From Streptomyces sp. NBC_00286 (GTDB taxonomy: Bacteria; Actinomycetota; Actinomycetes; Streptomycetales; Streptomycetaceae): 64,000 nt of DNA. The notes beneath the pieces are model-generated. The model saw only the letters and a list, made by a program, of their open reading frames with translations, had not been told where the DNA came from and did not search any database. A program made the translations under genes and the position numbers. Below are positions 33,878 to 42,347 of this stretch, in pieces (position 1 is the stretch's first letter; each line of letters starts with the position of its first letter). The stretch covers positions 7,531,001-7,595,000 of the forward strand of contig NZ_CP108054.1 of the NCBI RefSeq assembly GCF_036173125.1. Reading direction: 5' to 3'.

Positions 33878-33900
33878 CGATACGAGACCGTCTCGTATCG
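33878..33900. promoter_or_regulatory. 23-bp perfect palindrome, likely TetR operator
   Basis: CGATACGAGAC-C-GTCTCGTATCG is symmetric apart from the central base. It ends 9 bp before a TAGCCT -10 box (33909-33914), which sits 7 nt from the exporter ATG, so a bound repressor would cover the -35 region. The TetR gene downstream is the obvious candidate regulator. Confidence 0.85.
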
Positions 33901-33921
33901 TTATTCGCTAGCCTCGACGGC

Positions 33922-35514
33922 ATGACTACTCCCGCCGCCACCGAGCCCCGTGTACCGGAGGCCGTGCATCGGCGTCGCTGGCTGATCCTCGGCGTGCTGA
34001 TGCTGAGCCTGCTGATCGTCGTACTCGACAACTCGATCCTGAACGTCGCGATCAAGACCATCTCTACGCCCGCCCCGACCGGTCTTGGCGCCACCCAGAG
34101 CGAGCTCGAGTGGGCCATCAACGCGTACACGCTCGTCTTCGCGGGACTGCTGTTCACCGCCGGCCTCCTCGGCGACCGGCTCGGTCGCAAGAAGGTGCTG
34201 CTCGGCGGGCTCGTCGTCTTCGGCGGTGCCTCGGCGCTCGCCGCCTTCTCCGGCTCACCGGAGCAGCTCATCGGCTTTCGCGCCCTGATGGGGTTCGGTG
34301 CCGCCTTCGTGATGCCCGCGACCCTCGCCGTCCTCATGAACGTCTTCGAGCGGGACGAGCAGCCGAAGGCCATCGGCATCTGGGCGGGCGGCGTCGGACT
34401 CGCCATCGCGATCGGGCCCATCACCGGAGGGGTGCTGCTCGATCATTTCTGGTGGGGGTCCGTGTTCCTCATCAACGTCCCGATCGTGATCCTCGCGCTC
34501 GGGCTCATGCTGTGGCTGGTCCCCGACTCCCGCGACCCGAAGCCCGGCCGGATCGACCCGGTGGGCGTACTGCTGTCCGTCGTCGGGCTCGTCCTGCTCG
34601 TGTACGGCATCATCAAGGGCGGCCAGCTCGCCGACTTCACCGACGTCGAGGTGCTGGCGACCATGGGCGCCGGACTCGCCGTACTCGTCGGATTCGTCTG
34701 GTACGAGAAGCGCATCGACCACCCGTCCATCGACGTCACATACTTCAAGAACCGGGTCTTCTCGGCGGCGATCGGCGCCATAGGGCTGGTCTTCTTCGCT
34801 CTGATGGGCGTGACGTTCTTCGCGGTCTTCTACACGCAGACCGTGCGCGGCTACTCGCCTTTCCAGACCGGCCTGCTGATGCTGCCGCTGGCCGCGGCGC
34901 AGCTCACCTTCGCGCCGCGCGCCCGACTGGTCGTCGACCGCTTCGGCTACCGGGTCACGACCGCCGGCGGCATGCTGCTCATCGCCGCGACGCTGGCCGC
35001 GTTCACCTTCCTGGACGCCGATACGCCGATCTGGATCCTGGAGGTCATCTTCTTCCTGATGGGCACCGGGATGGCCCACGTCATGACACCCACCAGCGTC
35101 GTGATCATGCAGACGATGCCCCGCGAGAAGGCCGGTTCCGCCTCCGCGCTCAGCAACACCTTCCGCCAGGTCGGCGGCGCCCTGGGGATCGCCGTACTCG
35201 GCTCGGTCCTGTCCGCGTCGTACCGCTCGGGCATCGAGGACAAGCTCACCCTGCTGCCCGCGGACCTGCGGCACCACGCGGGCGAGTCCATCGAGGCCAC
35301 CCTCGGCGCCGCCGCGAAGCTCGGGCCCCAGGGCGAGGCCCTGGTCACCCCGGCGCACGACGCCTTCCTGCACGCCATGCATCTCACCGCCCTCGGCGGA
35401 GCCGGAGTCGCCCTCGTCGGAACCCTCGTCGTGGCGCTGTTCCTGCCCGGCCGGGAACCGGCCTCGAAGGAGCCCGGGGGAGAGGAAACCGAACTGGTGG
35501 CTGCCGAGCACTGA
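33922..35514 (+). CDS. DHA2-type (EmrB/QacA) multidrug MFS transporter
   Basis: A 530-residue, 14-helix drug:proton antiporter. Motif C-like '[17 protein letters not shown]' with the helix-1 Asp (LDNSI), '[23 protein letters not shown]' (motif A) and '[28 protein letters not shown]' (motif C of DHA2) are all present. It would confer resistance to a toxic compound, possibly self-made or environmental. Expression is probably controlled by the perfect palindrome upstream and the TetR gene 42 bp downstream. The message looks leaderless. Confidence 0.95.
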   Translation: MTTPAATEPRVPEAVHRRRWLILGVLMLSLLIVVLDNSILNVAIKTISTPAPTGLGATQSELEWAINAYTLVFAGLLFTAGLLGDRLGRKKVLLGGLVVFGGASALAAFSGSPEQLIGFRALMGFGAAFVMPATLAVLMNVFERDEQPKAIGIWAGGVGLAIAIGPITGGVLLDHFWWGSVFLINVPIVILALGLMLWLVPDSRDPKPGRIDPVGVLLSVVGLVLLVYGIIKGGQLADFTDVEVLATMGAGLAVLVGFVWYEKRIDHPSIDVTYFKNRVFSAAIGAIGLVFFALMGVTFFAVFYTQTVRGYSPFQTGLLMLPLAAAQLTFAPRARLVVDRFGYRVTTAGGMLLIAATLAAFTFLDADTPIWILEVIFFLMGTGMAHVMTPTSVVIMQTMPREKAGSASALSNTFRQVGGALGIAVLGSVLSASYRSGIEDKLTLLPADLRHHAGESIEATLGAAAKLGPQGEALVTPAHDAFLHAMHLTALGGAGVALVGTLVVALFLPGREPASKEPGGEETELVAAEH

Positions 35515-35556
35515 GACAATCGGGCCCGAACAGGGCGGCGGACGAACGGAGTTGGC

Positions 35557-36177
35557 GTGGACCTCGCGGAGCAGGGGGCCGGACGGGGTGGGGCAGTGAG
35601 AGGGCGCCCGCGCAGTGAGAGCGTGGAGCGCTCCATCATCGAGGGCGTCATCGGGCTGCTGGAGGACGGCGTCCCGCTCGCGGAGATCTCCATCGAGCGC
35701 GTCGCCCGCACCGCGGGCGTGGGCAAGGCCACCATCTACCGCCGCTGGAGCGACCGCGAGGAGCTCTTCTGCGACGTCATGCGCGCCGCCGAGCAGGCCG
35801 ACCCGGAGCTGCCCGGCACCTCGATGCGCGACGACCTGATCGCCCTCCTGGAGTCGATACGCAGGCGCGGCCTGGCCAGCCGCACCTCGGCACTCGTGCA
35901 CAACGTCTTCGCCCAGATGAAGAGCAGCCCCAAGCTGTGGAGCTCGTACCACGCGAACGTGATCGAGCCACGGCGCCGGCTCACCTACGAAGTGCTGCGC
36001 CGCGGCCAGGAGGACGGCGAACTCCGTTCCGACGTGGATGTCGAGCTGATCGGCGACCTGTTCAGCGGCCCCATGCTCGTACGCACCGTCATGCGCCCCG
36101 ACGCCGAACTCCCCGAGAACCTCGCCGAGAACATCGTCGACGCCGTCCTGGAGGGACTGCGCCCCACCAAGTCGTAG
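35557..36177 (+). CDS. TetR family regulator of the adjacent exporter
   Basis: A 206-residue repressor. The DNA-binding domain is 'SIIEGVIGLLEDGVPLAEISIERVARTAGVGKATIYRRWSDREELFCDVM'; the C-terminal part is a helical ligand-binding domain of the TetR_C_16-like type. It starts at GTG 35557, 42 bp after the exporter, so both are probably one operon under the CGATACGAGAC palindrome. The inducer is presumably an exporter substrate. The gene end is followed by degenerate 15-bp repeats. Confidence 0.92.
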   Translation: MDLAEQGAGRGGAVRGRPRSESVERSIIEGVIGLLEDGVPLAEISIERVARTAGVGKATIYRRWSDREELFCDVMRAAEQADPELPGTSMRDDLIALLESIRRRGLASRTSALVHNVFAQMKSSPKLWSSYHANVIEPRRRLTYEVLRRGQEDGELRSDVDVELIGDLFSGPMLVRTVMRPDAELPENLAENIVDAVLEGLRPTKS

Positions 36178-36256
36178 AGGCACGTCGTAAAGGCGACACT
36201 TCGTACAGGCGCCAGTCGTGAAGGTGCCGTGCCGTAGAGGCCCCAAGTCATGAAGT
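36171..36256. repeat. Degenerate 13-16 bp repeats from a stop codon onward
   Basis: GTCGTAGAGGC-like units follow each other about six times (GTCGTAGAGG, GTCGTAAAGG, TTCGTACAGG, GTCGTGAAGG, GCCGTAGAGG, GTCATGAAG). The first contains the last codons and stop of the TetR gene. Confidence 0.75.
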
Positions 36257-36452
36257 CCGGCTGACCCCTGAATGAATGTGAGTGTTTTGTCACAGACCAC
36301 AACCGCCGGGTGGACCATCGGAACTGGGCATGCAGGCAGGCACGTCATCGTGCCCGTATCGCCGTCCCCGAGGCGGCCGAACTGAACGCGATCATCCCCT
36401 AGGGTTCTTGGGTGCGGGGGATGGGTGAACGGCACGTTGTGAGGTCGAGAGC

Positions 36453-37490
36453 ATGGCGCAGGCGTACAAGACGGAGACGGGCAGCGGCGGGCAGGAGCCC
36501 GACCGCAGAGAGCCCCGGCTTCAGCGCCTGATCGACGCCCTGCGCAACGACCGCCGTATCTGGCGTCGAGGCATCATCCTCGCCGTGTTCGCGGTCCTCA
36601 TCGCCCTCGTGATGCTGCTGCACTCACAGATCCCGAACGCGGTCGGCAACTTCGGCTCCCTCAACGAGACCTTCCTGCCCTGGCTGGGCGTCTTCATCCC
36701 GCTGCTGCTCGGCCTCGCCCTGCTGAGGCGGTCCGCGACCGCGCTGATCGCAGTGCTCGTGCCCGCGATCGTCTGGCTCAACCTCTTCGGCGGACTGGTC
36801 TTCGACAAGACCGGCAGCGGCGGCGACCTCACCGTCGCCACCCACAACGTCAACGCGGACAACGCGAACCCGGCCGGCACCGCCCGCGCCGTGGCCGCCT
36901 CCGGAGCCGACGTGGTGGCCCTGGAGGAGCTGACGGAGACCGCGGTCCCCGTGTACGAGAAGGCCCTCGCCTCGACGTACAAGTACCACTCCGTGCAGGG
37001 CACCGTCGGCCTGTGGAGCAAGTACCCGCTGAGCGAGGTCAAGGCCGTCGACATCAAGCTGGGCTGGACCCGTGCCATGCGGGCGACCGTCACCGCGCCG
37101 GACGGGCAGCTCGCGGTGTACGTGGCACATCTGCCCTCCGTACGGGTGAAGATCGAGGCCGGGTTCACCGCGCGGCAGCGCGACAAGAGCGCCGACGCCC
37201 TGGGTGACGCCATCTCCGACGAGAAGCTGCCGCAGGCCGCCCTGCTCGGCGATCTGAACGGCACGATGAACGACCGTGCGCTCAACGGCATCACCTCGCA
37301 GATGCGCTCCACGCAGGGCGCGGCGGGCAGCGGCTTCGGGTTCAGCTGGCCGGCGTCGTTCCCGATGGCGCGGATCGACCAGATCTTGGTGAAGGGCGTC
37401 GAGCCGGTCACCTCCTGGTCGCTGCCTGAGACGGGCAGCGACCATCTCCCGATCGCCGCCCGCGTGAAGCTTGCGGACACCGGCTCGTAA
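36453..37490 (+). CDS. Membrane-anchored endonuclease/exonuclease/phosphatase family protein
   Basis: A 345-residue protein. A charged N-terminus of about 45 residues is followed by three hydrophobic helices (about 45-120), which place the catalytic domain outside the membrane. That domain shows the EEP motifs: 'VATHNVN' (N), 'VVALEELTE' (Glu), 'LLGDLNGTMND' (GDxN), 'ARIDQIL' (IDxxL) and the final 'GSDHLPI' (SDHxP). It would hydrolyse phosphodiesters or lipid headgroups with Mg2+. The substrate is unknown. A fairly strong upstream region (CCTAGGGTTCTTGGG) may hold its promoter. Confidence 0.9.
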   Translation: MAQAYKTETGSGGQEPDRREPRLQRLIDALRNDRRIWRRGIILAVFAVLIALVMLLHSQIPNAVGNFGSLNETFLPWLGVFIPLLLGLALLRRSATALIAVLVPAIVWLNLFGGLVFDKTGSGGDLTVATHNVNADNANPAGTARAVAASGADVVALEELTETAVPVYEKALASTYKYHSVQGTVGLWSKYPLSEVKAVDIKLGWTRAMRATVTAPDGQLAVYVAHLPSVRVKIEAGFTARQRDKSADALGDAISDEKLPQAALLGDLNGTMNDRALNGITSQMRSTQGAAGSGFGFSWPASFPMARIDQILVKGVEPVTSWSLPETGSDHLPIAARVKLADTGS

Positions 37491-37520
37491 CCCCTGGGAA
37501 TAGTGGGCCTGAGAGAGTTT

Positions 37521-37551
37521 GTTCCGTACTTGAACATACGATGTACGGAAC
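37521..37551. promoter_or_regulatory. GTTCCGTAC...GTACGGAAC inverted repeat
   Basis: Nine-base perfect arms (37521-37529 and 37543-37551) surround a 13-bp AT-rich centre with TTGAACATACGAT. It lies about 30 bp before the MFS start at 37580 and would be an operator. The earlier in-frame ATG at 37541 falls inside it and is therefore unlikely to be used. Confidence 0.75.
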
Positions 37552-37579
37552 TCCGCTCGCTCCACTTGAAAGGCCCTCC

Positions 37580-38797
37580 ATGCCCCTGGCACCCCTGCTC
37601 TCGCTCGCCGTGGGCGCCTTTGGCCTCGGCACCACCGAATTCGTAATGATGGGCTTGCTGCCCAACGTCGCCGACGACCTGCACATATCCATCCCCACCG
37701 CCGGGCACCTCGTCTCGGCGTACGCGATCGGTGTCGTCGTCGGCGCGCCGCTGCTCGCCGCGGTGACGGCGAAGATGTCGCGCCGCAAGGTGCTGATCGG
37801 TCTGATGGCGCTGTTCGTCGCGGGCAACGCGCTTTCGGCGTTCGCGCCCGATCACCACTGGCTGCTGGCCGCCCGGCTGCTGAGCGGTCTGCCGCACGGC
37901 GCGTTCTTCGGCGTGGGCGCCGTCGTCGCCACCGGCCTGGTCGCTCCCGAGCGCAAGGCGCGCTCGGTCTCGCTGATGTTCCTCGGTCTGACCGTCGCGA
38001 ACATCGCGGGGGTTCCCGTGGCGACCCTCATGGGCCAGCACCTGGGCTGGCGTGCCACGTTCCTCGGCGTCAGCGCGATCGGGCTCGCGGCCATCGCCTC
38101 GCTGGCGCTGCTTCTGCCGCACGACCACACGCAGTCTCCGGCCGCCGGGCTGCGCGGTGAACTGGCCGCGCTGCGCCCGCTTCCCGTCTGGCTCGCTCTC
38201 GCGACGACCGTCGCGGGCTTCGGTGCGCTGTTCTCCGCGTACAGCTACATCACGCCGATGCTGACGGACTCCGCCGGGTACGCCGACTCCCGGGTGACCG
38301 TGCTGCTGGCGCTGTTCGGCGTCGGTGCCACCGTCGGGAACCTGCTCGGCGGGCGGCTGGCCGACCACTCCCTGCGGGGCACGCTCTTCGGCGGCCTCAC
38401 GGCGCTGGCCGCGGTGCTTGCACTGTTCCCCCTGCTGATGACCACGCAGTGGAGCGCCGCGCTGGCGGTGCTCCTGCTCGGCATGGCGGCCTTCGTCACC
38501 GGCTCGCCGCTCCAGCTGATGGTCATGGAGAAGGCCTCTGCGGCGCCTTCGCTCGCCTCCTCGGCGAACCAGGCCGCGTTCAATCTTGCCAACGCGGGTG
38601 GTGCGCTTGTCGGCGGGCTCGCTCTGGCGGCGGGCTTCGGGGCGACGTCGCCGGCGGTGGCGGGTGCGGGGCTCGCGGTGCTGGGGCTTGGGGTCGCGGC
38701 GGTCGCGTACGCGGTGGACCGGCGGCGGGTGTCGACGCACACCGGTCGTGTGGTGGCCGCACATGTACCGCAGCGACGGGAGGCGGCTCGCCGCTGA
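37580..38797 (+). CDS. MFS transporter, Cmx/CmrA-like drug efflux (DHA1)
   Basis: A 405-residue, 12-helix exporter. The N-terminus 'PLLSLAVGAFGLGTTEFVMMGLLPNVADDL' is characteristic of the chloramphenicol-exporter/arabinose-efflux group, with motif A-like 'LLAAVTAKMSRRKVLIG' and 'RLLSGLPHGAFFGVGAVVA'. The start at 37580 has AAAGG upstream. The likely substrate is a hydrophobic drug; chloramphenicol is only a guess from family. The upstream palindrome implies control by a regulator not encoded next to it. Confidence 0.9.
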   Translation: MPLAPLLSLAVGAFGLGTTEFVMMGLLPNVADDLHISIPTAGHLVSAYAIGVVVGAPLLAAVTAKMSRRKVLIGLMALFVAGNALSAFAPDHHWLLAARLLSGLPHGAFFGVGAVVATGLVAPERKARSVSLMFLGLTVANIAGVPVATLMGQHLGWRATFLGVSAIGLAAIASLALLLPHDHTQSPAAGLRGELAALRPLPVWLALATTVAGFGALFSAYSYITPMLTDSAGYADSRVTVLLALFGVGATVGNLLGGRLADHSLRGTLFGGLTALAAVLALFPLLMTTQWSAALAVLLLGMAAFVTGSPLQLMVMEKASAAPSLASSANQAAFNLANAGGALVGGLALAAGFGATSPAVAGAGLAVLGLGVAAVAYAVDRRRVSTHTGRVVAAHVPQRREAARR

Positions 38798-38814
38798 AGG
38801 GTTTCGCCCCCGCC

Positions 38815-39095
38815 GCCCCTACCCGTCCCATTCCAAGGGGCTCCGCCGCTGGACCCCGCTGGGGGCTGCGCCCCCAGACCCCGCTATCGGCCTGGCGGCC
38901 TCGTCCTCAAGCGCCGGACGGGCTGAAATTCAGCCCGTCTGGGGGCACCTCTGGGGGCACCCCCAGCGGTAGCTGGGGGAGGTAGCTGGGGGAGCTTGAG
39001 GACCGGGGGTTCGAGGGCTGGCCCCCGAAACGGGTCCCGGGCGGAGCCCCGAGGGGGGCAGGGACGGCAGCCGCCCCAGGGACGGGAAGGGGGCG
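38815..39095. repeat. Repeat family B array
   Basis: GGGGCTCCGCCGCTGGACCC, GGGGGCTGCGCCCCCAGACC, a GCCGGACGGGCTG linker and CTGGGGGCACCCCCAGCGGT followed by inverted GCGGAGCCCC make up this gap. The GGGGGCACCTCTGGGGGCAC block is nearly identical to one at 48918-48980. Confidence 0.82.
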
Positions 39096-39133
39096 CCGGA
39101 ACCCGGCGCCCCGACCGTCTACGCCTGAGACAC

Positions 39134-40495
39134 CTACAGAACCGGCAGGTTCTTCCGCAGCTCGAAGGCCGTGACCTCGCTGCGGTACTCCTCCCACTCC
39201 TGCCGCTTGTTGCGCAGGAAGAAGTCGAAGACGTGCTCGCCCAGGGTCTCGGCGACCAGGTCGCTGCGTTCCATCAGAGACAAGGCCTCGCCGAGGTTCT
39301 GCGGCAGCGGCTCGATGCCCATCGCGCGGCGTTCGGCGTCCGTGAGGGCCCAGACGTCGTCCTCGGCGCCCGGCGGGAGCTCGTAACCCTCCTCGATGCC
39401 CTTGAGGCCGGCGGCCAGCAGGGCCGCGTAGGCCAGGTACGGGTTCGCGCCCGAGTCCAGGGAGCGGACCTCGACCCGCGCGGAGCCGGTCTTGCCGGGC
39501 TTGTACATCGGCACGCGGACCAGGGCCGAGCGGTTGTTGTGGCCCCAGCAGATGTACGAGGGAGCCTCACCGCCGGCGCCGGCGGTGCGGGCTGCGCCGC
39601 CCCAGATGCGCTTGTACGAGTTGACCCACTGGTTCGTGACCGCCGCGATCTCGGCGGCGTGCTTCAGCAGGCCCGCGATGAAGGAGCGGCCCACCTTGGA
39701 GAGCTGGTACTCCGAACCCGACTCGTAGAACGCGTTCCGGTCGCCCTCGAAGAGCGAGAGGTGGGTGTGCATGCCGCTGCCCGGGTGCTCGGAGAACGGC
39801 TTCGGCATGAACGTCGCCTGGACGCCCTGCTCCAGCGCCACCTGCTTCATGACCAGGCGGAACGTCATGATGTTGTCGGCGGTGGACAGCGCGTCCGCGT
39901 AGCGGAGGTCGATCTCCTGCTGGCCCGGCGCGCCCTCGTGGTGCGAGAACTCGACCGAGATGCCCATCGACTCCAGCATCGTGATCGCCTGGCGGCGGAA
40001 GTCCATGCCGACGTTCTGCGGGGTGTGGTCGAAGTAGCCGGAGTTGTCGGCGGGCGTCGGGCGCGAGCCGTCCAGCGGGCGGTCCTTCAGCAGGAAGAAC
40101 TCGATCTCCGGGTGGGTGTAGAAGGTGAAGCCCAGGTCGGAGGTCTTGGCGAGGGCGCGCTTCAGTACGTACCGCGGGTCCGCGAAGGACGGGGAGCCGT
40201 CCGGCATGAGGATGTCGCAGAACATACGGGCCGTACCGGGGGCCTCCGCGCGCCACGGCAGGACCTGGAAGCTCGACGGGTCCGGCTTGGCGATCATGTC
40301 GGACTCGTAGACCCGGGCGAAGCCCTCGATCGCGGAACCGTCGAAGCCGATGCCCTCGTCGAAGGCCTGCTCCAGCTCGGCCGGGGCCACGGCCACGGAC
40401 TTGAGGAAGCCCAGCACGTCCGTGAACCACAGCCGTACGAACCGGATGTCGCGCTCCTCCAGGGTCCGGAGTACGAACTCCTGCTGCTTGTCCAT
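39134..40495 (-). CDS. glnA2: Glutamine synthetase-like ligase, GlnA2 type
   Basis: A 453-residue type I glutamine-synthetase-fold ligase. Metal and substrate motifs are visible: 'DGSAIEGFARV', 'EIEFFLLKD', 'HHEGAPGQQEIDLRYADAL', 'MPKPFSEHPGSGMHTHLSL' and 'SARVEVRSLDSGANPY'. The adenylylation Tyr site of GlnA (NLYDLP) is absent. This is the GlnA2 class; in S. coelicolor GlnA2 has been reported as a gamma-glutamylpolyamine synthetase for polyamine use rather than a true GlnA. The start at 40495 gives the usual MDKQQEF. No GlnR box was certain upstream. Confidence 0.92.
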   Translation of the reverse strand: MDKQQEFVLRTLEERDIRFVRLWFTDVLGFLKSVAVAPAELEQAFDEGIGFDGSAIEGFARVYESDMIAKPDPSSFQVLPWRAEAPGTARMFCDILMPDGSPSFADPRYVLKRALAKTSDLGFTFYTHPEIEFFLLKDRPLDGSRPTPADNSGYFDHTPQNVGMDFRRQAITMLESMGISVEFSHHEGAPGQQEIDLRYADALSTADNIMTFRLVMKQVALEQGVQATFMPKPFSEHPGSGMHTHLSLFEGDRNAFYESGSEYQLSKVGRSFIAGLLKHAAEIAAVTNQWVNSYKRIWGGAARTAGAGGEAPSYICWGHNNRSALVRVPMYKPGKTGSARVEVRSLDSGANPYLAYAALLAAGLKGIEEGYELPPGAEDDVWALTDAERRAMGIEPLPQNLGEALSLMERSDLVAETLGEHVFDFFLRNKRQEWEEYRSEVTAFELRKNLPVL

Positions 40496-40812
40496 CTTCC
40501 GCTTCCACCCATCCTTGCTGGTCAGGCCGCCTGCTCCCGCGCCAGGAAGGCGGTCGGGCACATGAGCATCCCACCACAACACCATTTCGTGCGCGTTGCG
40601 GACCTTGATCGGGCGGCCGACCTCGGTCTGAACGCCTCGCGTACAGCAGGTGTCCTGCTCTTCTGCCCATAGTGCCTGCTCACTCGCGCCCCTGTAATGC
40701 CGGGGCGGGAAATGTGCGGCCGACCACCAGGGCCACTACGTACGCCGCTGCCGGCCGGACTACGATCAACCTCACCCGACCGTCTCTCCCCCAAGGCCAC
40801 GAAGGACTCACC
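40496..40812. promoter_or_regulatory. Divergent promoter region glnA2 / DUF3105 gene
   Basis: No gene is present. On the plus strand a TACGAT box at 40761-40766 lies about 45 nt before the DUF3105 start, which has GAAGGA as its ribosome-binding site. I see no clear operator for glnA2. Confidence 0.45.
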
Positions 40813-41475
40813 ATGGGTTCCGCGAAGAACAAAGCGTCCGCGTCACGCAAGGCGCGCATAGAGGAGATGCGCCGCGCTGAAAAGGCCCGCGAGCGCCGCA
40901 ACCGGATCCTCACGATCACCGCCAGCGTGGTCATAGTCGGCGGCCTCGTGGCCGGCGGTGCGTACCTGATAAGCACGCAGTCCGAGGACGACAGCAGCAC
41001 CTCGTCGGCCGCCCAGAAGGGGAAGTTCGTCACGGGCGAGGACGGCGTCAGGACCTGGAACACGAAGCTGACCCAGGGCCACGTCGCCGGCGACGTCAAG
41101 TACGCGATGAATCCCCCGGTGGGCGGCGACCACAACCAGGTGTGGATGAACTGCGACGGCGACGTCTACACCGATGAGATCAAGAAGGTGAACGCCGTGC
41201 ACTCCCTGGAGCACGGCGCGGTCTGGGTGACGTACAACAGCAAGGCCTCGGACGCGGACGTGAAGGCGCTCGCGGAGAAGGTCGAGAAGACCCCGTACTC
41301 GCTGATGAGCCCGGTCGAGGACCAGAAGGACCCGATCATGCTCTCCGCCTGGGGCGCGCAGCGCACGGTGACGAGCGCGAAGGACCCGAACGTGAACAAG
41401 TTCTTCGAGAAGTACGTACAGGGCGAGCAGACGCCGGAGAAGGGCGCCGCCTGCACCGGCGGCCTCGCCAAGTAG
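40813..41475 (+). CDS. DUF3105 domain protein, membrane-anchored
   Basis: A 220-residue protein with a basic N-terminal cytoplasmic part (about 35 residues, K/R-rich), one helix ('ILTITASVVIVGGLVAGGAYLI') and an extracellular DUF3105 domain. The domain has its conserved His/Cys set: 'GHVAGDVKYAMNPPVGGDHNQVWMNCDGDVYTDEI' and 'VHSLEHGAVWVTY'. These residues suggest metal (copper or iron) binding. The next gene is DUF305, also with His/Met motifs; the pair 45 bp apart is commonly found together and is probably an operon for a periplasm-side metal function. This role is inference. Confidence 0.88.
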   Translation: MGSAKNKASASRKARIEEMRRAEKARERRNRILTITASVVIVGGLVAGGAYLISTQSEDDSSTSSAAQKGKFVTGEDGVRTWNTKLTQGHVAGDVKYAMNPPVGGDHNQVWMNCDGDVYTDEIKKVNAVHSLEHGAVWVTYNSKASDADVKALAEKVEKTPYSLMSPVEDQKDPIMLSAWGAQRTVTSAKDPNVNKFFEKYVQGEQTPEKGAACTGGLAK

Positions 41476-41519
41476 CAGCCGAGCTGCAAATACGTACGCA
41501 CGAAGGCAAGTAGGAAGCT

Positions 41520-42149
41520 GTGGCAACGATGAAGCACGTCGGCTGGATCGCCGGAGCCGCCGCGGCCGTCCTCGTGGCGGCCGGCGGGATCACCTACGCG
41601 ATCGCCGACGGCGACTCGGGCACGCCGGTCCCCGCGGCCGATTCCGCGGACGCGGGGTTCGCGCGTGACATGGCGGTCCACCACCAGCAGGCCGTCGAGA
41701 TGTCGTACATCGTGCGGGACCGCACCGAGGACGAAGAGGTACGCCGTCTCGCGTACGACATCGCGCAGACGCAGGCCAACCAGCGCGGCATGCTGATCGG
41801 CTGGCTGGACCTGTGGCAGCTGCCGAAGGTGTCCTCGGACCCGCCGATGACGTGGATGGGCATGGGCAACGCGCCGTCCGGGGAGGACGGCGCCCTGATG
41901 CCCGGGATGGCGACCGACACCGAGCTGAAGTCGCTCGAGAAGGCAAGCGGCAAGGCCGCCGAGATCCGCTTCCTCCAGCTGATGTACACCCATCACGTGG
42001 GCGGAGTGCACATGGCCGAGGGCTGCGTGAAGCGCTGCGAGGTCGACGTGGAACGCGACCTCGCGAGGGGCATGGTCGAGGCCCAGGAGTCGGAGATGAG
42101 GCTGATGACGGACTTGCTGAAGAAGCGGGGGGCTAAGCCGCCCGAGTAG
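41520..42149 (+). CDS. DUF305 (ferritin-like) exported protein
   Basis: A 209-residue protein with an N-terminal signal anchor ('VGWIAGAAAAVLVAAGGITYAI') and two DUF305 half-motifs, 'FARDMAVHHQQAVEMSYIV' and 'LMYTHHVGGVHMAEGCV', each with HH and Met as potential metal ligands in a four-helix bundle. It starts at GTG 41520, just after AGGAAG. Likely role: copper or other metal binding outside the membrane, together with the DUF3105 protein upstream. Confidence 0.9.
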   Translation: MATMKHVGWIAGAAAAVLVAAGGITYAIADGDSGTPVPAADSADAGFARDMAVHHQQAVEMSYIVRDRTEDEEVRRLAYDIAQTQANQRGMLIGWLDLWQLPKVSSDPPMTWMGMGNAPSGEDGALMPGMATDTELKSLEKASGKAAEIRFLQLMYTHHVGGVHMAEGCVKRCEVDVERDLARGMVEAQESEMRLMTDLLKKRGAKPPE

Positions 42150-42189
42150 GCGAGGCCAGCTGCGGCACCGCGCCCTAAGGAGGTCGCAG

Positions 42190-42265
42190 GCCTCTTAGGG
42201 GCGCGGGGCTGTATCAATTTGCGGCTCTGCCGCGTGGGCGCGACCAGCCACAACGGACCCGCACC
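42190..42265. repeat. Intergenic repeat family A copy
   Basis: CTTAGGGGCGCGGGGCTGTA, TTTGCGGCTCTGCCGCG and GCGACCAGCCACAACG lie between the DUF305 and nadE genes and just before the nadE promoter. Confidence 0.82.
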
Positions 42266-42347
42266 TTGAATCCGCGCAACCCAGCGGAGCGCCCACGTGG
42301 GCTGGCCCACACCCCATTGTGTCGGTTTGACGATTACACTGGGCCCC

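Noticed and set aside
40496..40812. GlnR box for glnA2
   Set aside because: GTAAT and GGAAAT occur near 40697-40720 but their spacing does not fit the gTnAc-n6-GaAAc pattern.
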